This document shows, piece after piece, positions 27,503 to 38,240 of a stretch of 64,000 nt of DNA. A program made the translations under genes and the position numbers. Source of the stretch: Gossypium raimondii. Lineage: Eukaryota > Streptophyta > Magnoliopsida > Malvales > Malvaceae. The number at the start of each line of letters is the position of its first letter. Positions within the stretch are counted from its first letter, which is position 1. Under the pieces are notes generated by a model. That model ran no database searches. It worked only from the letters and a program-made list of their open reading frames with translations, and was not told where the DNA came from. The stretch covers positions 40,023,733 through 40,087,732 of the forward strand of contig NC_068571.1 in assembly GCF_025698545.1 (NCBI RefSeq), read 5' to 3'.

Positions 27503-29670
27503 ATAACCGGAGAATTGACTCGTCTTGATAAGCACCACATATCCATGGAACAAATGAAGATGGTAGGTGTTAAATTTAATTTTTAAATATTATTTAAGAT
27601 TTTTTTATTTATGCATTTTTAGATAATTATTAATTTATTATTTGTTATAAAGGTCTGTAGATCGGGTATTAGAATGCAATATCCGGAATATGCATGCTCC
27701 TCCATCACCGTTGGTAGAGAACTATCTGCGGGAAGCGGGTTTTTGGCACGTGGCGATGGTAGGCCGGAGATGCAAGGTGGACCCGAAACTAATCAGTGCG
27801 TTGATCGAGAGGTGGAGACCCGATACACACATATTCCATCTTCCATGTGGAGAGTGCACTGTCACTTTGGAAGATATCAGCCTGCAATTGGGATTGCCGG
27901 TGGACGGGTACCTAGTCACTGGGTCTGCCCAGTCTAGCGATTGGCCAGCGGTGTGCTACGAGCTTCTGGGCGCTATTCCGGATAAAATGGACGGAGGTAA
28001 GATCGAGATGGGCTGGTTGCAAGACACATTCCCGGATCCAGATAAAGATTCAACCGAAATAGAAAGAATCCGATATGCTCGGGCATACATTCTTCAGTTA
28101 ATTGGAGGTTATTTGATGCCAGACTTGTCACGGAGCCGCGTACATCTAAGGTGGCTGCTGAAACTCGTTGATTTTAGAGCAGCCGGTGAATTGAGTTGGG
28201 GGTCTGCCATCTTGGCCATGTTATATCGGGAGATGTGCGGGGTGACGCGACCGAGGAGAGCAAAAATCGGAGGTTGCCTGTCGCTACTATAGTCATGGGC
28301 ACGGTTTCGCTTTCCATTTCTACATCCTCGAGTGGACCACCCATAAACATTCCCACTCATAACGAGGTAAATTTTATATTAGATTTTACAATTATTATGT
28401 AGATATTTAAAAATAAAAGTGTGCTAAAAGTTTATTTACTTAGGTGGAACCATCCGGCAAGTCATGCTCGATTACCTACCGAACTTGAAGATATACGACT
28501 TCTATTAGACCAACAGTCGGAAGCGCATGTAAGTATTAAATAAAATTGATATTTCCATCATTCGCTAGTCGATTGGTAATTAGTAATTAGTAATTAGTAT
28601 TATGCATATAACTAATATTTCTATAATGTTCATATAGTTTCAATGGACACCATACGAGGATCCGACAATTCGGGCAGTAATTCCGGATGAGTTCTTACAA
28701 AATCCAAAAGCTTGGCAAGCAAAAGTCACGTTGTCAACTACGCGACCGTGGAGATGCACCAGTCAGACATGGTGTTACGACAATTTGGATGTAGACAACT
28801 CATTCCCATGGAACCTGAGGTGTTTGACGATCACCACAAAATCGACCTTCGGCAATTGAATACTGATTGGCCGAGATTCTGGTCCGAGTACATCCAAATG
28901 TAGGAATATCGGTATAATTATATACCTACTAAGGAACCGATCATCGTTCTGGAGTTAGCGTGCATGCCGGAATACATGCCATGGTTTAGGATCCATTGCA
29001 AGCCGTATTTACTATCGCCGAAGAGAGGCAGCGGCAATTATGTGTCCAAAGGGAAAGACGCGGGCCTTTAAATCCAAGACGACAGGACGACGACGTTGGC
29101 CCCTCAACGAGGCCCAGACATTCACCCGGCCTATCATCAGCGGCCATGCAATCACCAGGTCCAACGAGAGCACAGACATAGTCACCCGACCCAGTAGTTC
29201 AACCGATGATACCCACGCAACCGCCTTTTCAGATGATGCCAGGTGCGTTTCTTAGCCCTTTTATGTATCCTGACCCTTATATGTATCCTTTTTCGAGTCC
29301 TATGGAAGGTTGGAGCCAATGGCCTGGTTCAGCTCCATTTCCTATTACGCCGAGTGGACGGCCGATGTATAGGCCAGTGGCGCACGAGGGATTGCAAGAG
29401 GGGCCGTCGGAGAGCTCTTCTTTTTACCAATCCCTACCACCGTATGGGGCTGAAACACCGTCGCCGTTGGTGGTGCAAACACCTCTACATTCACTATTCT
29501 TTGAAGGTGGATCATCGTCCCAACTCCGAGAACCAGATGTCGTACCGGAAGTACCAGGATCCCTGCCGGAGGAACCTCAACAGCCGCCGGAAGCTGGATA
29601 AAGGAAGAATCCAGCGCGTAACCGTCGACGGTCGCCATGTGGCACTAAATCCGGCGGGCACAGACATTGA
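27503..29670 (+). pseudogene. Plant mobile domain (PMD, MAIN/MAIL-like) protein, broken
   Basis: PMD proteins (aminotransferase-like PMD, Pfam PF10536 as I recall) occur as host MAIN/MAIL1 silencing factors and inside transposons. Exons inferred: 27503-27566, 27661-28366, 28444-28528, 28638-29670, all GT-AG and in phase. The start appears lost (ATA at 27503); ATG at 27545 is in frame. Conserved PMD blocks are clear: APPSPLVENYLREAGFWHVA, FHLPCGECTVTLEDISLQLG, IGGYLMPD, HLRWLLKLVDF, AGELSWGSAILAMLYREMC and IGGCLSLL. Breaks: TAG at 28290, TAA at 28344, a frameshift near 28720, TAG at 28901 (for Trp) and TAA at 29599. The C-terminal third is a Pro/Ser/Tyr/Met-rich low-complexity tail ending NPARNRRRSPCGT. 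It is convergent with the MULE transposase. Confidence 0.85.
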
Positions 29671-29820
29671 TTTTTGTATTTTTATTTGTACAAATATTTT
29701 GAATATTTTGATATTATTTGATGTAATAAAATATAAATTTTTTTGAGTTATTACTTAAAAACCCTAAACTAATTTATTAAAAATTTATAAATTATAATTA
29801 AATGCATAATTTAATTGACA

Positions 29821-30990
29821 AACCCTGAAACCCCTTAACTTAAAAACCCTAACCCTAATCCTAACCCTTAACTTAAAAATCTTAAACCTTAACCTAAAAA
29901 CCCTAACCCTTAACCTAAAAACCCTAAACCCTTAACCTAAAAACCCTAAACACTAAACTTAAAAACACTAAACCCTTAACTTAAATTACGTAAACCCTTA
30001 ACCTAAAAACCTTAACCCTTAACCTAAAAACCCTAACCCTTAACTTAAAAACCCTAAACCCTTAACTTAAATTCTATAAACCCTTAACCTAAAAACCCTA
30101 ACCCTTAACTTAAAAACCCTAAACACTAAACTTAATACCCATAAACCCTTAACCTAAAAACACTAACCCTTAACTTAAAAACCTTAAACCCTTAACTTAA
30201 ATTCCATAAACCCTTAACCTAAAAACCCTAACCCTTAACCTAGAAACCCTAAACCCTTAACCTAAAAACCCTAAATTTAAAACCCATAAACCCTTAACCT
30301 AAAAACCCTACCCTTAACCTAGAAACCTTAAACCCTTAACTTAAATTCCATAAACCCTTAACCTAAAAACCCTAACCCTTAACTTAAAAACCCTAAACCT
30401 TAAACCTAAAAACCATAAACCTTTAAGCTAAAAATCCTAACCCTTAACTTAAAAACTCTTAACCTAGAAACCCTAAACCCTAAACTTAAAACACATAAAT
30501 CTTTAACCTAAAAACCCTAACCCTTAACCTAGAAACCCTAAACCCTTAAATTAAATTCCATAAAACCTTAACCTAAAAACCCTAACCCTTAACTTAAAAA
30601 CCCTAAACCCTTAACTTAAATTCCATAAACCCTTAACCTAAAAAACCTAACACTTAACTTAAAAACCTAAACCCTAAACTTAAAACCATAAACCTTTAAG
30701 CTAAAAACCTTAACCCTAAACCCTTAACCTAAAATCTGTAAACCCTAAACTTAAAACACATAAGCCCTTAACCTAAAAACCCTAACCCTTAATATAGAAA
30801 CCCTAAACCTTAAACTTAAAACCTATAAACCCTTAACCTAAAAACCCTAACCCTTAACTTAAAAACCCTAAACCCTTAACTTAAATTCCATAAACCCTTA
30901 ACCTAAAAACCCTAACCCTTAACTTAAAAACCCTAAACCCTTAACTTAAATTCCATAAACCCTTAACCTAAAAACCTTAACATAAAGGCT
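29821..30990. repeat. Degenerate telomere-like tandem array, about 1.2 kb
   Basis: Built from CCCTAAA-like heptamers and variants arranged as CCCTTAACCTAAAAACC units of about 21 bp. These group into a higher-order repeat of about 64 bp marked by 'aattccataaa' (for example near 30200, 30555, 30620, 30885 and 30950). It sits between the PMD gene and the MULE transposase, where both genes end. Confidence 0.9.
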
Positions 30991-31212
30991 TAAAAACTAT
31001 CATTGTCCCTTAACTTAAATATAATTTGATAATTTTACTAACCATTAATACAATTATCAGTTAATAATTTTACATTCACGTAATGTTAGATTTGGAAAAA
31101 TGTTTTGATTGGAATTAACAATTAATAATTTGATATAATTTCATAATTTTACTAACAATTAATACAATTATCAATTAATAATTGAAAAAAATATAATTAG
31201 CGGTAATTACGT

Positions 31213-34139
31213 TCAACTATTGTGATTAGGGCATGATCGACTTGTATGGCCTGGATTCTTACACCATCCGTACAACTTTTGTTGACTGGCTGTTTCTCGG
31301 ATATCCATATTGTTGCCTATTCTAGTCAAGCAAGGTCAACCTTTTGGTTTGCGACGCAGTTCTCTATCCGGTAACAGCTTAAAAGGAGTAAGAGATACGG
31401 GCGGCCACTTACGTTGATTTGGGACCAGTGGGAAAACGTGTCTCCAGACGTTGTACATGTTTTCTAATTTGTACACTTCGTCCACATAGCTCATCGGATC
31501 CAGACGGAGATTCTGACAAGCTGCAATACCATGAGCGTATGAATAACGAACTACATAAAACATCCCACAGTCGTAAGTCCTATTTCGTAAGTGTATACGA
31601 TATTGCCTGCCAACAACACCTTGGTGCGGTCTGTCAAACTCTGTCACGTGAAACCATAAGTTATCTCGATCGTGACACACTGTGTGCATGATGTTTGCCC
31701 GCACCTTGGCCTTGTTAATTTCTTAAACTACCTTACTGCACCATATAAGGCCTCCCTGCATCTGGCCTGCATAACTTGCTGCTTGCTTTGGAAATAGTGC
31801 CGCCAAACGAAAATATGTCTCTCGCACAACCGATGTTATCGGTAGATGATGCGTTCCTTTAAGAACATAATTTATGCATTCAGCCAGGTTTGACGTCATA
31901 TGGCCATATCGTAGGCCGCCGTCGTATGCTTGTGCCCACTGTTCAAAACATATGTTACAAAGGTAGTCTGACCCTTCTCCGTTAATTGAACGTAAAATTG
32001 CTAACATCTCGTGAAAACGATCTTTATTTATTTCATACCCTGCCAATATAAGTTCATAGCGAATATTACATACCACTTCTACCAATAAAACTAATTCAAA
32101 TTGACAAATGAAATAACACAGGTATAGACTAAATACCCATGTTGGTCACTTATCGTCGTTCGCTCTTAGATGGATATTGTCTGCAGTAGTTGGAAGCAAT
32201 GTGTCTAAGGTAATATCGATGGTGTGTGCGCTGCCATAAGCTTCCCTCTCGATCAAATGCAGCTAGTATACCGGCGCCCCGATCTGAAATAACACAGATA
32301 TCAGGTCGGGGGCACACATGCCTCTTTAACCTAGAGAGAAAGAAATCTCAGTCATCAGACGACTCCCCCGGTGTTATTGCAAATGCAATTGGAAGAATTC
32401 TCCCACCGCCATCCTGTGCCATTGCAAGCAATAGCCGATGAGTATACCTACCAAACATAAAGGTACTGTCAATTTGTACCAATGGCTTGCAGTATGAAAA
32501 TGCATCTCGGCATTGCTTAAAGGTCCAAGACAGGCGTTTGAACACTCGGCGTCCACGTAGCAATCGGCCGTTGTAGTACGCATGTTCCGTTTCAAGGTCT
32601 GTGATGGCACCTAGGACGTATCTCTCTAGCACTTGACACCACTACCATATTTCATTATATGAGGCGTCCCACCCACTGTGTATCTTCTCTAACGCCTTTT
32701 TCTTAGCTATCCAAGCCTTGCGGTAAGAGGGCGTGTACCCCATTTAGCTATGGATATTGGCAATTAACACCGGCACTGAAGTCCTAGAATCTACTTTTAC
32801 CGTGGGCAGTATCAAGCTAGTTAACATAGCTGAATCCATCTTGGGATTATCTTGTGAAACACCTATAAACGGAGTACATTAAATAATGCAACATTACATA
32901 ATAAAAGTATTATTCAGAAACCGTCAATACTGTACCTGCAGCACATGTATGTGGACCTTTGTACTTTTTAATCTCCCACAACCCTGTCTTTTTCCTTAAC
33001 GAGGCGTAGATTTTCTATGAACATGTGCCGTCTTGCACCGCACACTTCGCCTTAAACTTATCAGATTTGGATTTAACGACGTGGTAGTTAACGCCATTTT
33101 TGATGCTATGTTGTTTCAAAGCACCAATAAAACTATCTTTGTTGGTAAACTGATTGCCAACTTCAAATTCACCCGAATCTAGCCCCGAACTTGTACGATC
33201 ATGCAACTGGTATGGTAGATCTGAAAACTCTAACGTATCATCTGCAGACAGATCGACATTATGCATGTGGGCTGGAGGTGAGTATGCTCTGAATCGTGGA
33301 TTTTTTTCTTCATCTGAACTCCTTTCAGCATATTCAGGTTCTGTTGGAATAGGCTCTAGTTCAGAAAATAAGCCAACTTCTGCACCATCTGGCCCGGGCT
33401 CTCCAGGTGGATCAATATCAAAGTCATCTTCTAACCCATAATCATCTGCAGCGTACGAGGTCCCCTCACGGTTGACGTCGTAGGGAGTATATCATCCCTT
33501 CTTCTGGGCATTTCATAACGTCACCAATTGGATGTAGATTGCCACCCACTAGAACTTGATGCCGTTCCCCAGTACGTATTTCCAGCATCAAACATCGAGC
33601 CACCGACGTACATGTCTCATCCACCGATAGAGTGTCTTGCAGGGGATGTGCATTCGACACCGCTACCAAATATGGGTTGTTCCGTGTTTTGTAACCGAGT
33701 GTTGGCTAGGGGTCGTGTATACATCTCGAACACCGGTCGCAAGTACATCATTTGGCGATATAAATTGTACATATAACTCAATATAAGGTGCTCCACTAGC
33801 AAGATGAGTCTGCACCATTGCCTCTAAGCTACGAGCACCTTTTATGCCGAACGAGTCATATGTCACCGGATCAACAGAAGAACAAAATCGATACGTGATA
33901 GACAGAACTTTCATTGGCTTCGTTCCAAAAATTTTACGCGTAATTCTTTTACGAAGTTCTGTCAAATCTATGTTCTGGTTAAAAATCAGTCGCACCGTAT
34001 TCTGCGATAAAAAAACAACACCATTCTCGGTGTGACAAACCTCACCATCGTAGTAAATAACAGCACTAATATGTTCGCTCATGTTTGAAACTCTAACCTT
34101 CTTAGCCTCTCTAAATTGTTTCTGTTGTGACTTATGCAT
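31213..34139 (-). pseudogene. MULE transposase (MuDR type), broken
   Basis: DDE transposase of a Mutator-like element. In order on the minus strand: an N-terminal PB1-like region from ATG 34139 (SEHISAVIYYDGEV); an acidic linker; the MuDR N-terminal domain (GNQFTNKDSFIGALKQHSI, near 33150), an intron at about 32863-32936, and HSGWDASYNEIW; the MULE core near 32500-32340 with VQIDSTFMFGRYTHRLLLAM, then ILPIAFAITPGE and ICVISDRGAGI; a SWIM zinc finger near 31580 (YDCG..YAHGIAAC, first Cys replaced by Tyr); and a C-terminal zinc knuckle near 31240 (YGWCKNPGHTSRSC, again first Cys lost). It ends at TGA 31213-31215. In-frame stops include 32348-32350 (for Trp) and 31336-31338 (for Arg), with several frameshifts. 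Confidence 0.88.
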
Positions 34140-34189
34140 TCTGAGAACATTTTTTGCCTCTTTTATAGCCTCAGGCCAAACATGCTACT

Positions 34190-34664
34190 GTAGCAAAAGC
34201 GCGTCCACGTGGGCGCGATTTCACAAATTCTTCTCATAAAGCATCCTGGTAGAAGCGATTTTATACTATTTGCTCAGAAACGTCAACTCGAAATTATTTC
34301 TTTCAGGACCAACTGTAGCAAAAGCGCGTCCACGAGGGTGCGATTTCAGAAATTCTTCTCAGATCGCATCTTGCTTGAAGCGTTTTTTTATACTATTTGC
34401 TCAGAAACGTCAACTCGAAATAATTTTTCGCGTCCACGTGGGCGCGATTTTACAAATTCTTCTCATAAAGCATCCTGGTAGAAACGATTTATACTATTTG
34501 CTTAGAAACGTCAACTCGAAATTATTTCTTCCAAGACCAACTGTAGCAAAAGCGTGTCCATGCAAATGCTATTTTAGAAATTCTTCTCAAATAGCATCCT
34601 GCTTGAAGCGTTTTTTTATACAATTGGCTCAGAAACGTTAACTCAAAATAATTTTTTCAGGACT
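34190..34664. repeat. Subterminal tandem repeat of the MULE, about 120-bp units, four copies
   Basis: Each unit has GCGCGTCCACG..GCGATTT, then 'aaattcttctca', 'gcatcctg.t.gaagcg' and 'tactatttgctcagaaacgtcaactcgaaat'. Only the transposase-proximal end of the element has this array. Confidence 0.8.
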
Positions 34665-34799
34665 GAAAAATTTGAAAAACCCTAAAAATCCTAACGTGGG
34701 AAAGACGGCGAAATCGCGTCCCCAAGGGCGCGCCACGTTGCAGCAAATCGCGTCCATATCAGCGCGCTTTGCTAACATGGACAAATATCGCGTTCTGCA

Positions 34800-34981
34800 G
34801 GCTGTGCTTTGTTGCCACGTTAGTGAAGCGCGCTGAAGTGGACGCGATTTGCTGACACATCCCCTGACTTCGCGCTGATGTGGACGCGATTTAGGGGAAA
34901 GGGCCCATTCTGGTAAATAATAAAATATCGGGCCCATTTTGATAAATTTTAAAAAAAATTACTTTTTTTGATAAATTACCC
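34800..34981 (-). repeat. MULE right terminal inverted repeat
   Basis: Reverse complement of the left end. It contains GCGTCCA-type motifs and GGGCCC blocks and terminates at GGTAATTTATC complement, followed by the 9-bp duplication. Confidence 0.8.
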
Positions 34982-35152
34982 AAAAAAAGACTTGACATCA
35001 GTAACCAAAATAACAGAAAAAGAAAAATATCTATTAACCGTTACATGGATTCTAAAACTGGACTCAACAATTGGCCCATTACTAAGATCCAATTGAATTA
35101 GAACATATCATCTTTCAATTCATCAGCCTTTAAAGCGGCCCATAGAGAATAT

Positions 35153-35231
35153 GAACATTCCCGAATATCCTGGATTGGGCAAGTTCAAAAATTCATGAGA
35201 ATACTAGAATCCTGACAGATCCCCATAAAAA
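35153..35231 (+). promoter_or_regulatory. sHSP promoter, copy A: heat-shock element and TATA-like box
   Basis: GAACATTCCCGAATATCC (35153-35170) is alternating GAA/TTC pentamers, the HSF binding pattern. A second weaker cluster (TTC..TTC..GAG..GAA) runs to about 35215. A TATA-like CATAAAAAC lies at 35224-35232, about 120 bp before the ATG. Confidence 0.7.
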
Positions 35232-35349
35232 CTGCATTTCAGGTGTCCAAATTACCCAGACAAGCAAAGCAGAGAAACTCTAAGACAGCTCCTTTAGCTC
35301 TTCCACTTTTCGTACTACTTCTAATCTTATTTTTCATTCCATTCCGAGT

Positions 35350-35829
35350 ATGTCTCTGATTCCAAGCTTCTTTGGCAACCATCGCAGCAGCATCTTTGAT
35401 CCATTCTCTCTTGACGTTTGGGATCCTTTCAAGGACTTCCCTTTCTCTTCTCCTTCTTCATCACTCTCCACGCGCTCTTCTGAAACCTCGGCTTTTGTCA
35501 ACACCCGAATCGACTGGAAGGAAACCCCAGAAGCTCACGTGTTCAAGGCTGATGTTCCAGGGCTTAAGAAAGAAGAAGTGAAAGTGGAGGTTGAAGATGA
35601 CAGGGTGCTTCAGATAAGCGGGGAGAGGAATGTAGAGAAGGAAGACAAGAACGACACATGGCATCGGGTGGAACGCAGTAGTGGTAAGTTCATGAGGAGA
35701 TTCAGACTGCCGGAGAATGCCAAGATGGATCAGATCAAGGCTTCCATGGAAAATGGGGTGCTTACTGTTACTATTCCCAAACTTGAAGTCAAAAAGCCCA
35801 ACGTAAAGTCCATTGAAATTTCCAGCTAA
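35350..35829 (+). CDS. Class I cytosolic small heat-shock protein, 159 aa
   Basis: ATP-independent holdase chaperone of the HSP17/18 class I family, forming cytosolic oligomers that bind unfolding proteins under heat stress. The intronless gene encodes 159 residues (about 18 kDa). The N-terminus is the class I signature [20 protein letters not shown] with VWDPFKDF. The alpha-crystallin domain runs from about residue 50 ([20 protein letters not shown]) through the [11 protein letters not shown] block, and the tail carries the I-x-I anchor in KSIEISS. Heat-shock elements lie upstream. It differs from the copy at 55925 at 8 of 159 residues by eye. I cannot assign a specific cultivar gene name. 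Confidence 0.95.
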   Translation: MSLIPSFFGNHRSSIFDPFSLDVWDPFKDFPFSSPSSSLSTRSSETSAFVNTRIDWKETPEAHVFKADVPGLKKEEVKVEVEDDRVLQISGERNVEKEDKNDTWHRVERSSGKFMRRFRLPENAKMDQIKASMENGVLTVTIPKLEVKKPNVKSIEISS

Positions 35830-36412
35830 AGATGTTTGTAACTTGTGAGTGCCTGTCTCCTTTACTTTGAGATTGAGAGTTCTGTGCCTATTGTCAATTG
35901 TTTGTGATAAACAAAGCTATGGGTACTATGGCTTTATGTTGTTGATGATGTTTGTGTTGTTGATGTAAAAAATATTTGTTACTAAATGAGTTTATCTGCC
36001 CTGCTTTTGTTATCTACTTTCTGTAGATGGTTGAAGGAATTTCAATCACTAATGGTTTGACATGGTTTATTTAGCCTGACAAGAATCATTTTCTCCAATT
36101 CACTCAATGAAATGTCAAGGATAACACCTTGGGTGCAAAATTCCATCTTTTATTTCAAACTCAACTAGGATAAACCCTTCTTTCGGCCTTTTTTACATCT
36201 TTTGTCTTTATCAAACAATATTTCATTTCTTATCTACTTTCTATATGCCGGTTGTAAGCCTTGCATTCCACTTTTGGTCACTGCAAGTCGTGCACAAATT
36301 CTACTCAGGTTTCAGCAACAATGGTTCCAAATCCCTCTACTTCTACTGCGATTTGTGAATACTTACTTTTTGAGGTGTACATTTTCAAAAATAAGATGCT
36401 TATTTGCAGCAA

Positions 36413-36844
36413 TGTTGAAAATTGGCCAACCATGGTGCTGTTATATTTTTGGTTAAGTGCATGCAGCTTGTAAACATGCTGCAGCACGTATGCTTGCTGT
36501 AGCAGCAAGGTTGTTTAGTTACTTTGTTAAGTTACTTAGTTGAAAATGAACTAAGTTGGTATCTTTTTTTTATGTTTTTAGGTTTTAGGTGCTGATTGAC
36601 ATAATCAGCTTGTGTGCAAGTTAAGTTTTACTTGTTTCAAAGTGTGATTAGTGGTAGTAGGTAGTATTTGGTGATTTTTTTTGACTATAAATGTATTGTT
36701 TTTTCTAGTTGAATGAATGAGCAAAATGAGCTATCAGCAATAAGCTTCCTTGTTGCACATTTGTGAACAAGTAAAAATATTTTTTGCATCTTGTTTCATT
36801 ATTCTGTGCTCTCTGTTTTCTTCCTTTGCTCCTCATCCCCAACA
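36413..36844 (+). mobile_element. Solo Copia LTR in copy A
   Basis: Starts TGTTGAAAATTGGCC and ends CCCCAACA. It is flanked by AGCAA (36408-36412, 36845-36849). It is the same family as the 5' LTR of Copia 3 (shared 'ctataaatgtattgtttt', 'gagctatcagc.ataagct'). Copy B at about 58070 is the uninterrupted site. Confidence 0.85.
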
Positions 36845-37913
36845 AGCAATTTCGTTGAAACTTCAGGCAATTACGAAACTGGCCTAAGCAACGCTGTCTG
36901 CTGTTAATCAGCCCTTTAGCCCTTCCCTACGAACTCGTTCTGGTTCATAGAACCAATGCCTCCTAGTAATCTGCTTGTCAAGCCATATTATTTTTAGTTG
37001 TCCGTTAGCGGCATTCGGAACCGCATCATGGACAGACAACAAACTTTGCACCGCCCTTGTAAGTGTCCAGTCCATACCATAGTATTTCAAATGACGACCA
37101 AAGATGGATCTCATTTCATTTTTTCTTGCTATCAGTTGCAGCAATACATATTTTATTTTTATATTTAATTATCTTGTAGGCAGATCCTTAATCTCAGGGG
37201 ATAAGTCGAAGCTAAGGCATGGCGTCTATAGTCGCAGTAAATACACTATCAGATTAATACAGAAATACCTTCGAAGGAAATAATCCTAACTCCATTGTCT
37301 CTTCCTTGAGTCTTGAGTTACGGAAATGATCAGAGTGGCAGGACAAAAGGTACTTTCCATGATGGTTGGGAAGCTCTAAGTTCATGGGCAATATCTTCTA
37401 TCAGTGCTAACTATATTTGGAGTGGGGGCTTTGCCTTTGCAGCTGTTTTTTAAGCGTGATATGACATCTGCCATATATCTCCTTCCGACAAAGAAAAAAA
37501 AAGGTGATTTTATATAGAAGATAAAAACCAGGGTGATGATGGCCTTAAATTCAGTAGCTAATTTTTCGTTCTCAACTGTCTTGTTGGGAATGCTAAATTT
37601 TTCGTTCTCAACTGTCTTGTTGGGAATGCTAACCATATGACACAGAACCATTAGTCAACAAATCAATTGCAGTACAATGGATTCTCTTTTGGTTGCTTCA
37701 ACAGTTCTGAATGATGTTACAATTCGTCAAAACTCAAATAAACCGATTGCACCGTAAACTGAACCGTATCATTTTGCACCATTAGAAAATATTTAAATCT
37801 CTAAATGAATAAAAGATAGGGTGACGCTCACAACAGGATGTGTATATAACAGATCAAATACGAGCATAGAAACATGATCCGGAATATCAACACAAGAAAT
37901 AGTGAGAATAAAA

Positions 37914-38206
37914 TGTTAAAGTTCACCACCAACTCAGTCAGTGGCCTAAAATTTTGAGCATATCAGCAGATGAAATATTCAAATTAGTTTCAATCATGGT
38001 TTAATATTTGATTGTGATTTTGTTTCCGAGTTATCCTATTTTTTAGTTAAAATTGTTGTAGTTTCAGCCTATATAAAGGATGTAAGTCAGTGAATAAAAA
38101 GTGTCTTGAGTTCTTGTTTTCTATTGAGTTTTTTTATACAATTCATAAAGTGTTATTGAGCGAGTTTCTTTTGTTTTTACAGCAAATTTTCCCATATAGT
38201 CTAACA
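37914..38206 (+). repeat. Copia 2 5' LTR
   Basis: 293-bp LTR, TG..CA, with a TATA-like 'cctatataaagg' near 38070. Confidence 0.9.
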
Positions 38207-38240
38207 GTGTGATATCAGCGCCTGATTCGTGAAGATAATC

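Larger units (their letters stand above)
26930..34981. mobile_element. Mutator-like element (MULE) carrying a transposase and a plant-mobile-domain gene
   Basis: Full-length 8.05 kb element with long terminal inverted repeats. The left end begins GGCAATATACT and the right, complemented, GGGTAATTTATC; both continue through AAATGGGCCCG and AAATCGCGTCCA blocks. It is flanked by a perfect 9-bp duplication AAAAAAAGA (26921-26929, 34982-34990), the Mutator hallmark. In order it contains a PMD gene (+), a telomere-like tandem array, a MULE transposase (-) and a subterminal repeat. Both genes carry nonsense and frameshift changes, so this copy is inactive. Confidence 0.9.
26772..35110 (-). repeat. 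5' LTR of the minus-strand gypsy element, split by a Mutator-like element
   Basis: Plus-strand ends are TGATAGCAAC (26772) and GAACATATCA (35110), giving TGATA..TATCA inverted termini. Removing the MULE and one copy of its target duplication leaves an LTR of about 280 bp, immediately next to the primer-binding site of the gag at 26748. The outer border lies only about 40 bp from the heat-shock element of the first sHSP gene. Confidence 0.65.

Noticed and set aside
27674..27937. Alternative open frame overlapping the PMD exon
   Set aside because: It is the wrong frame; the adjacent frame carries the conserved PMD blocks.
29821..30990. True telomere or chromosome end
   Set aside because: The units are degenerate, have a higher-order period and lie inside a transposon with genes on both sides.
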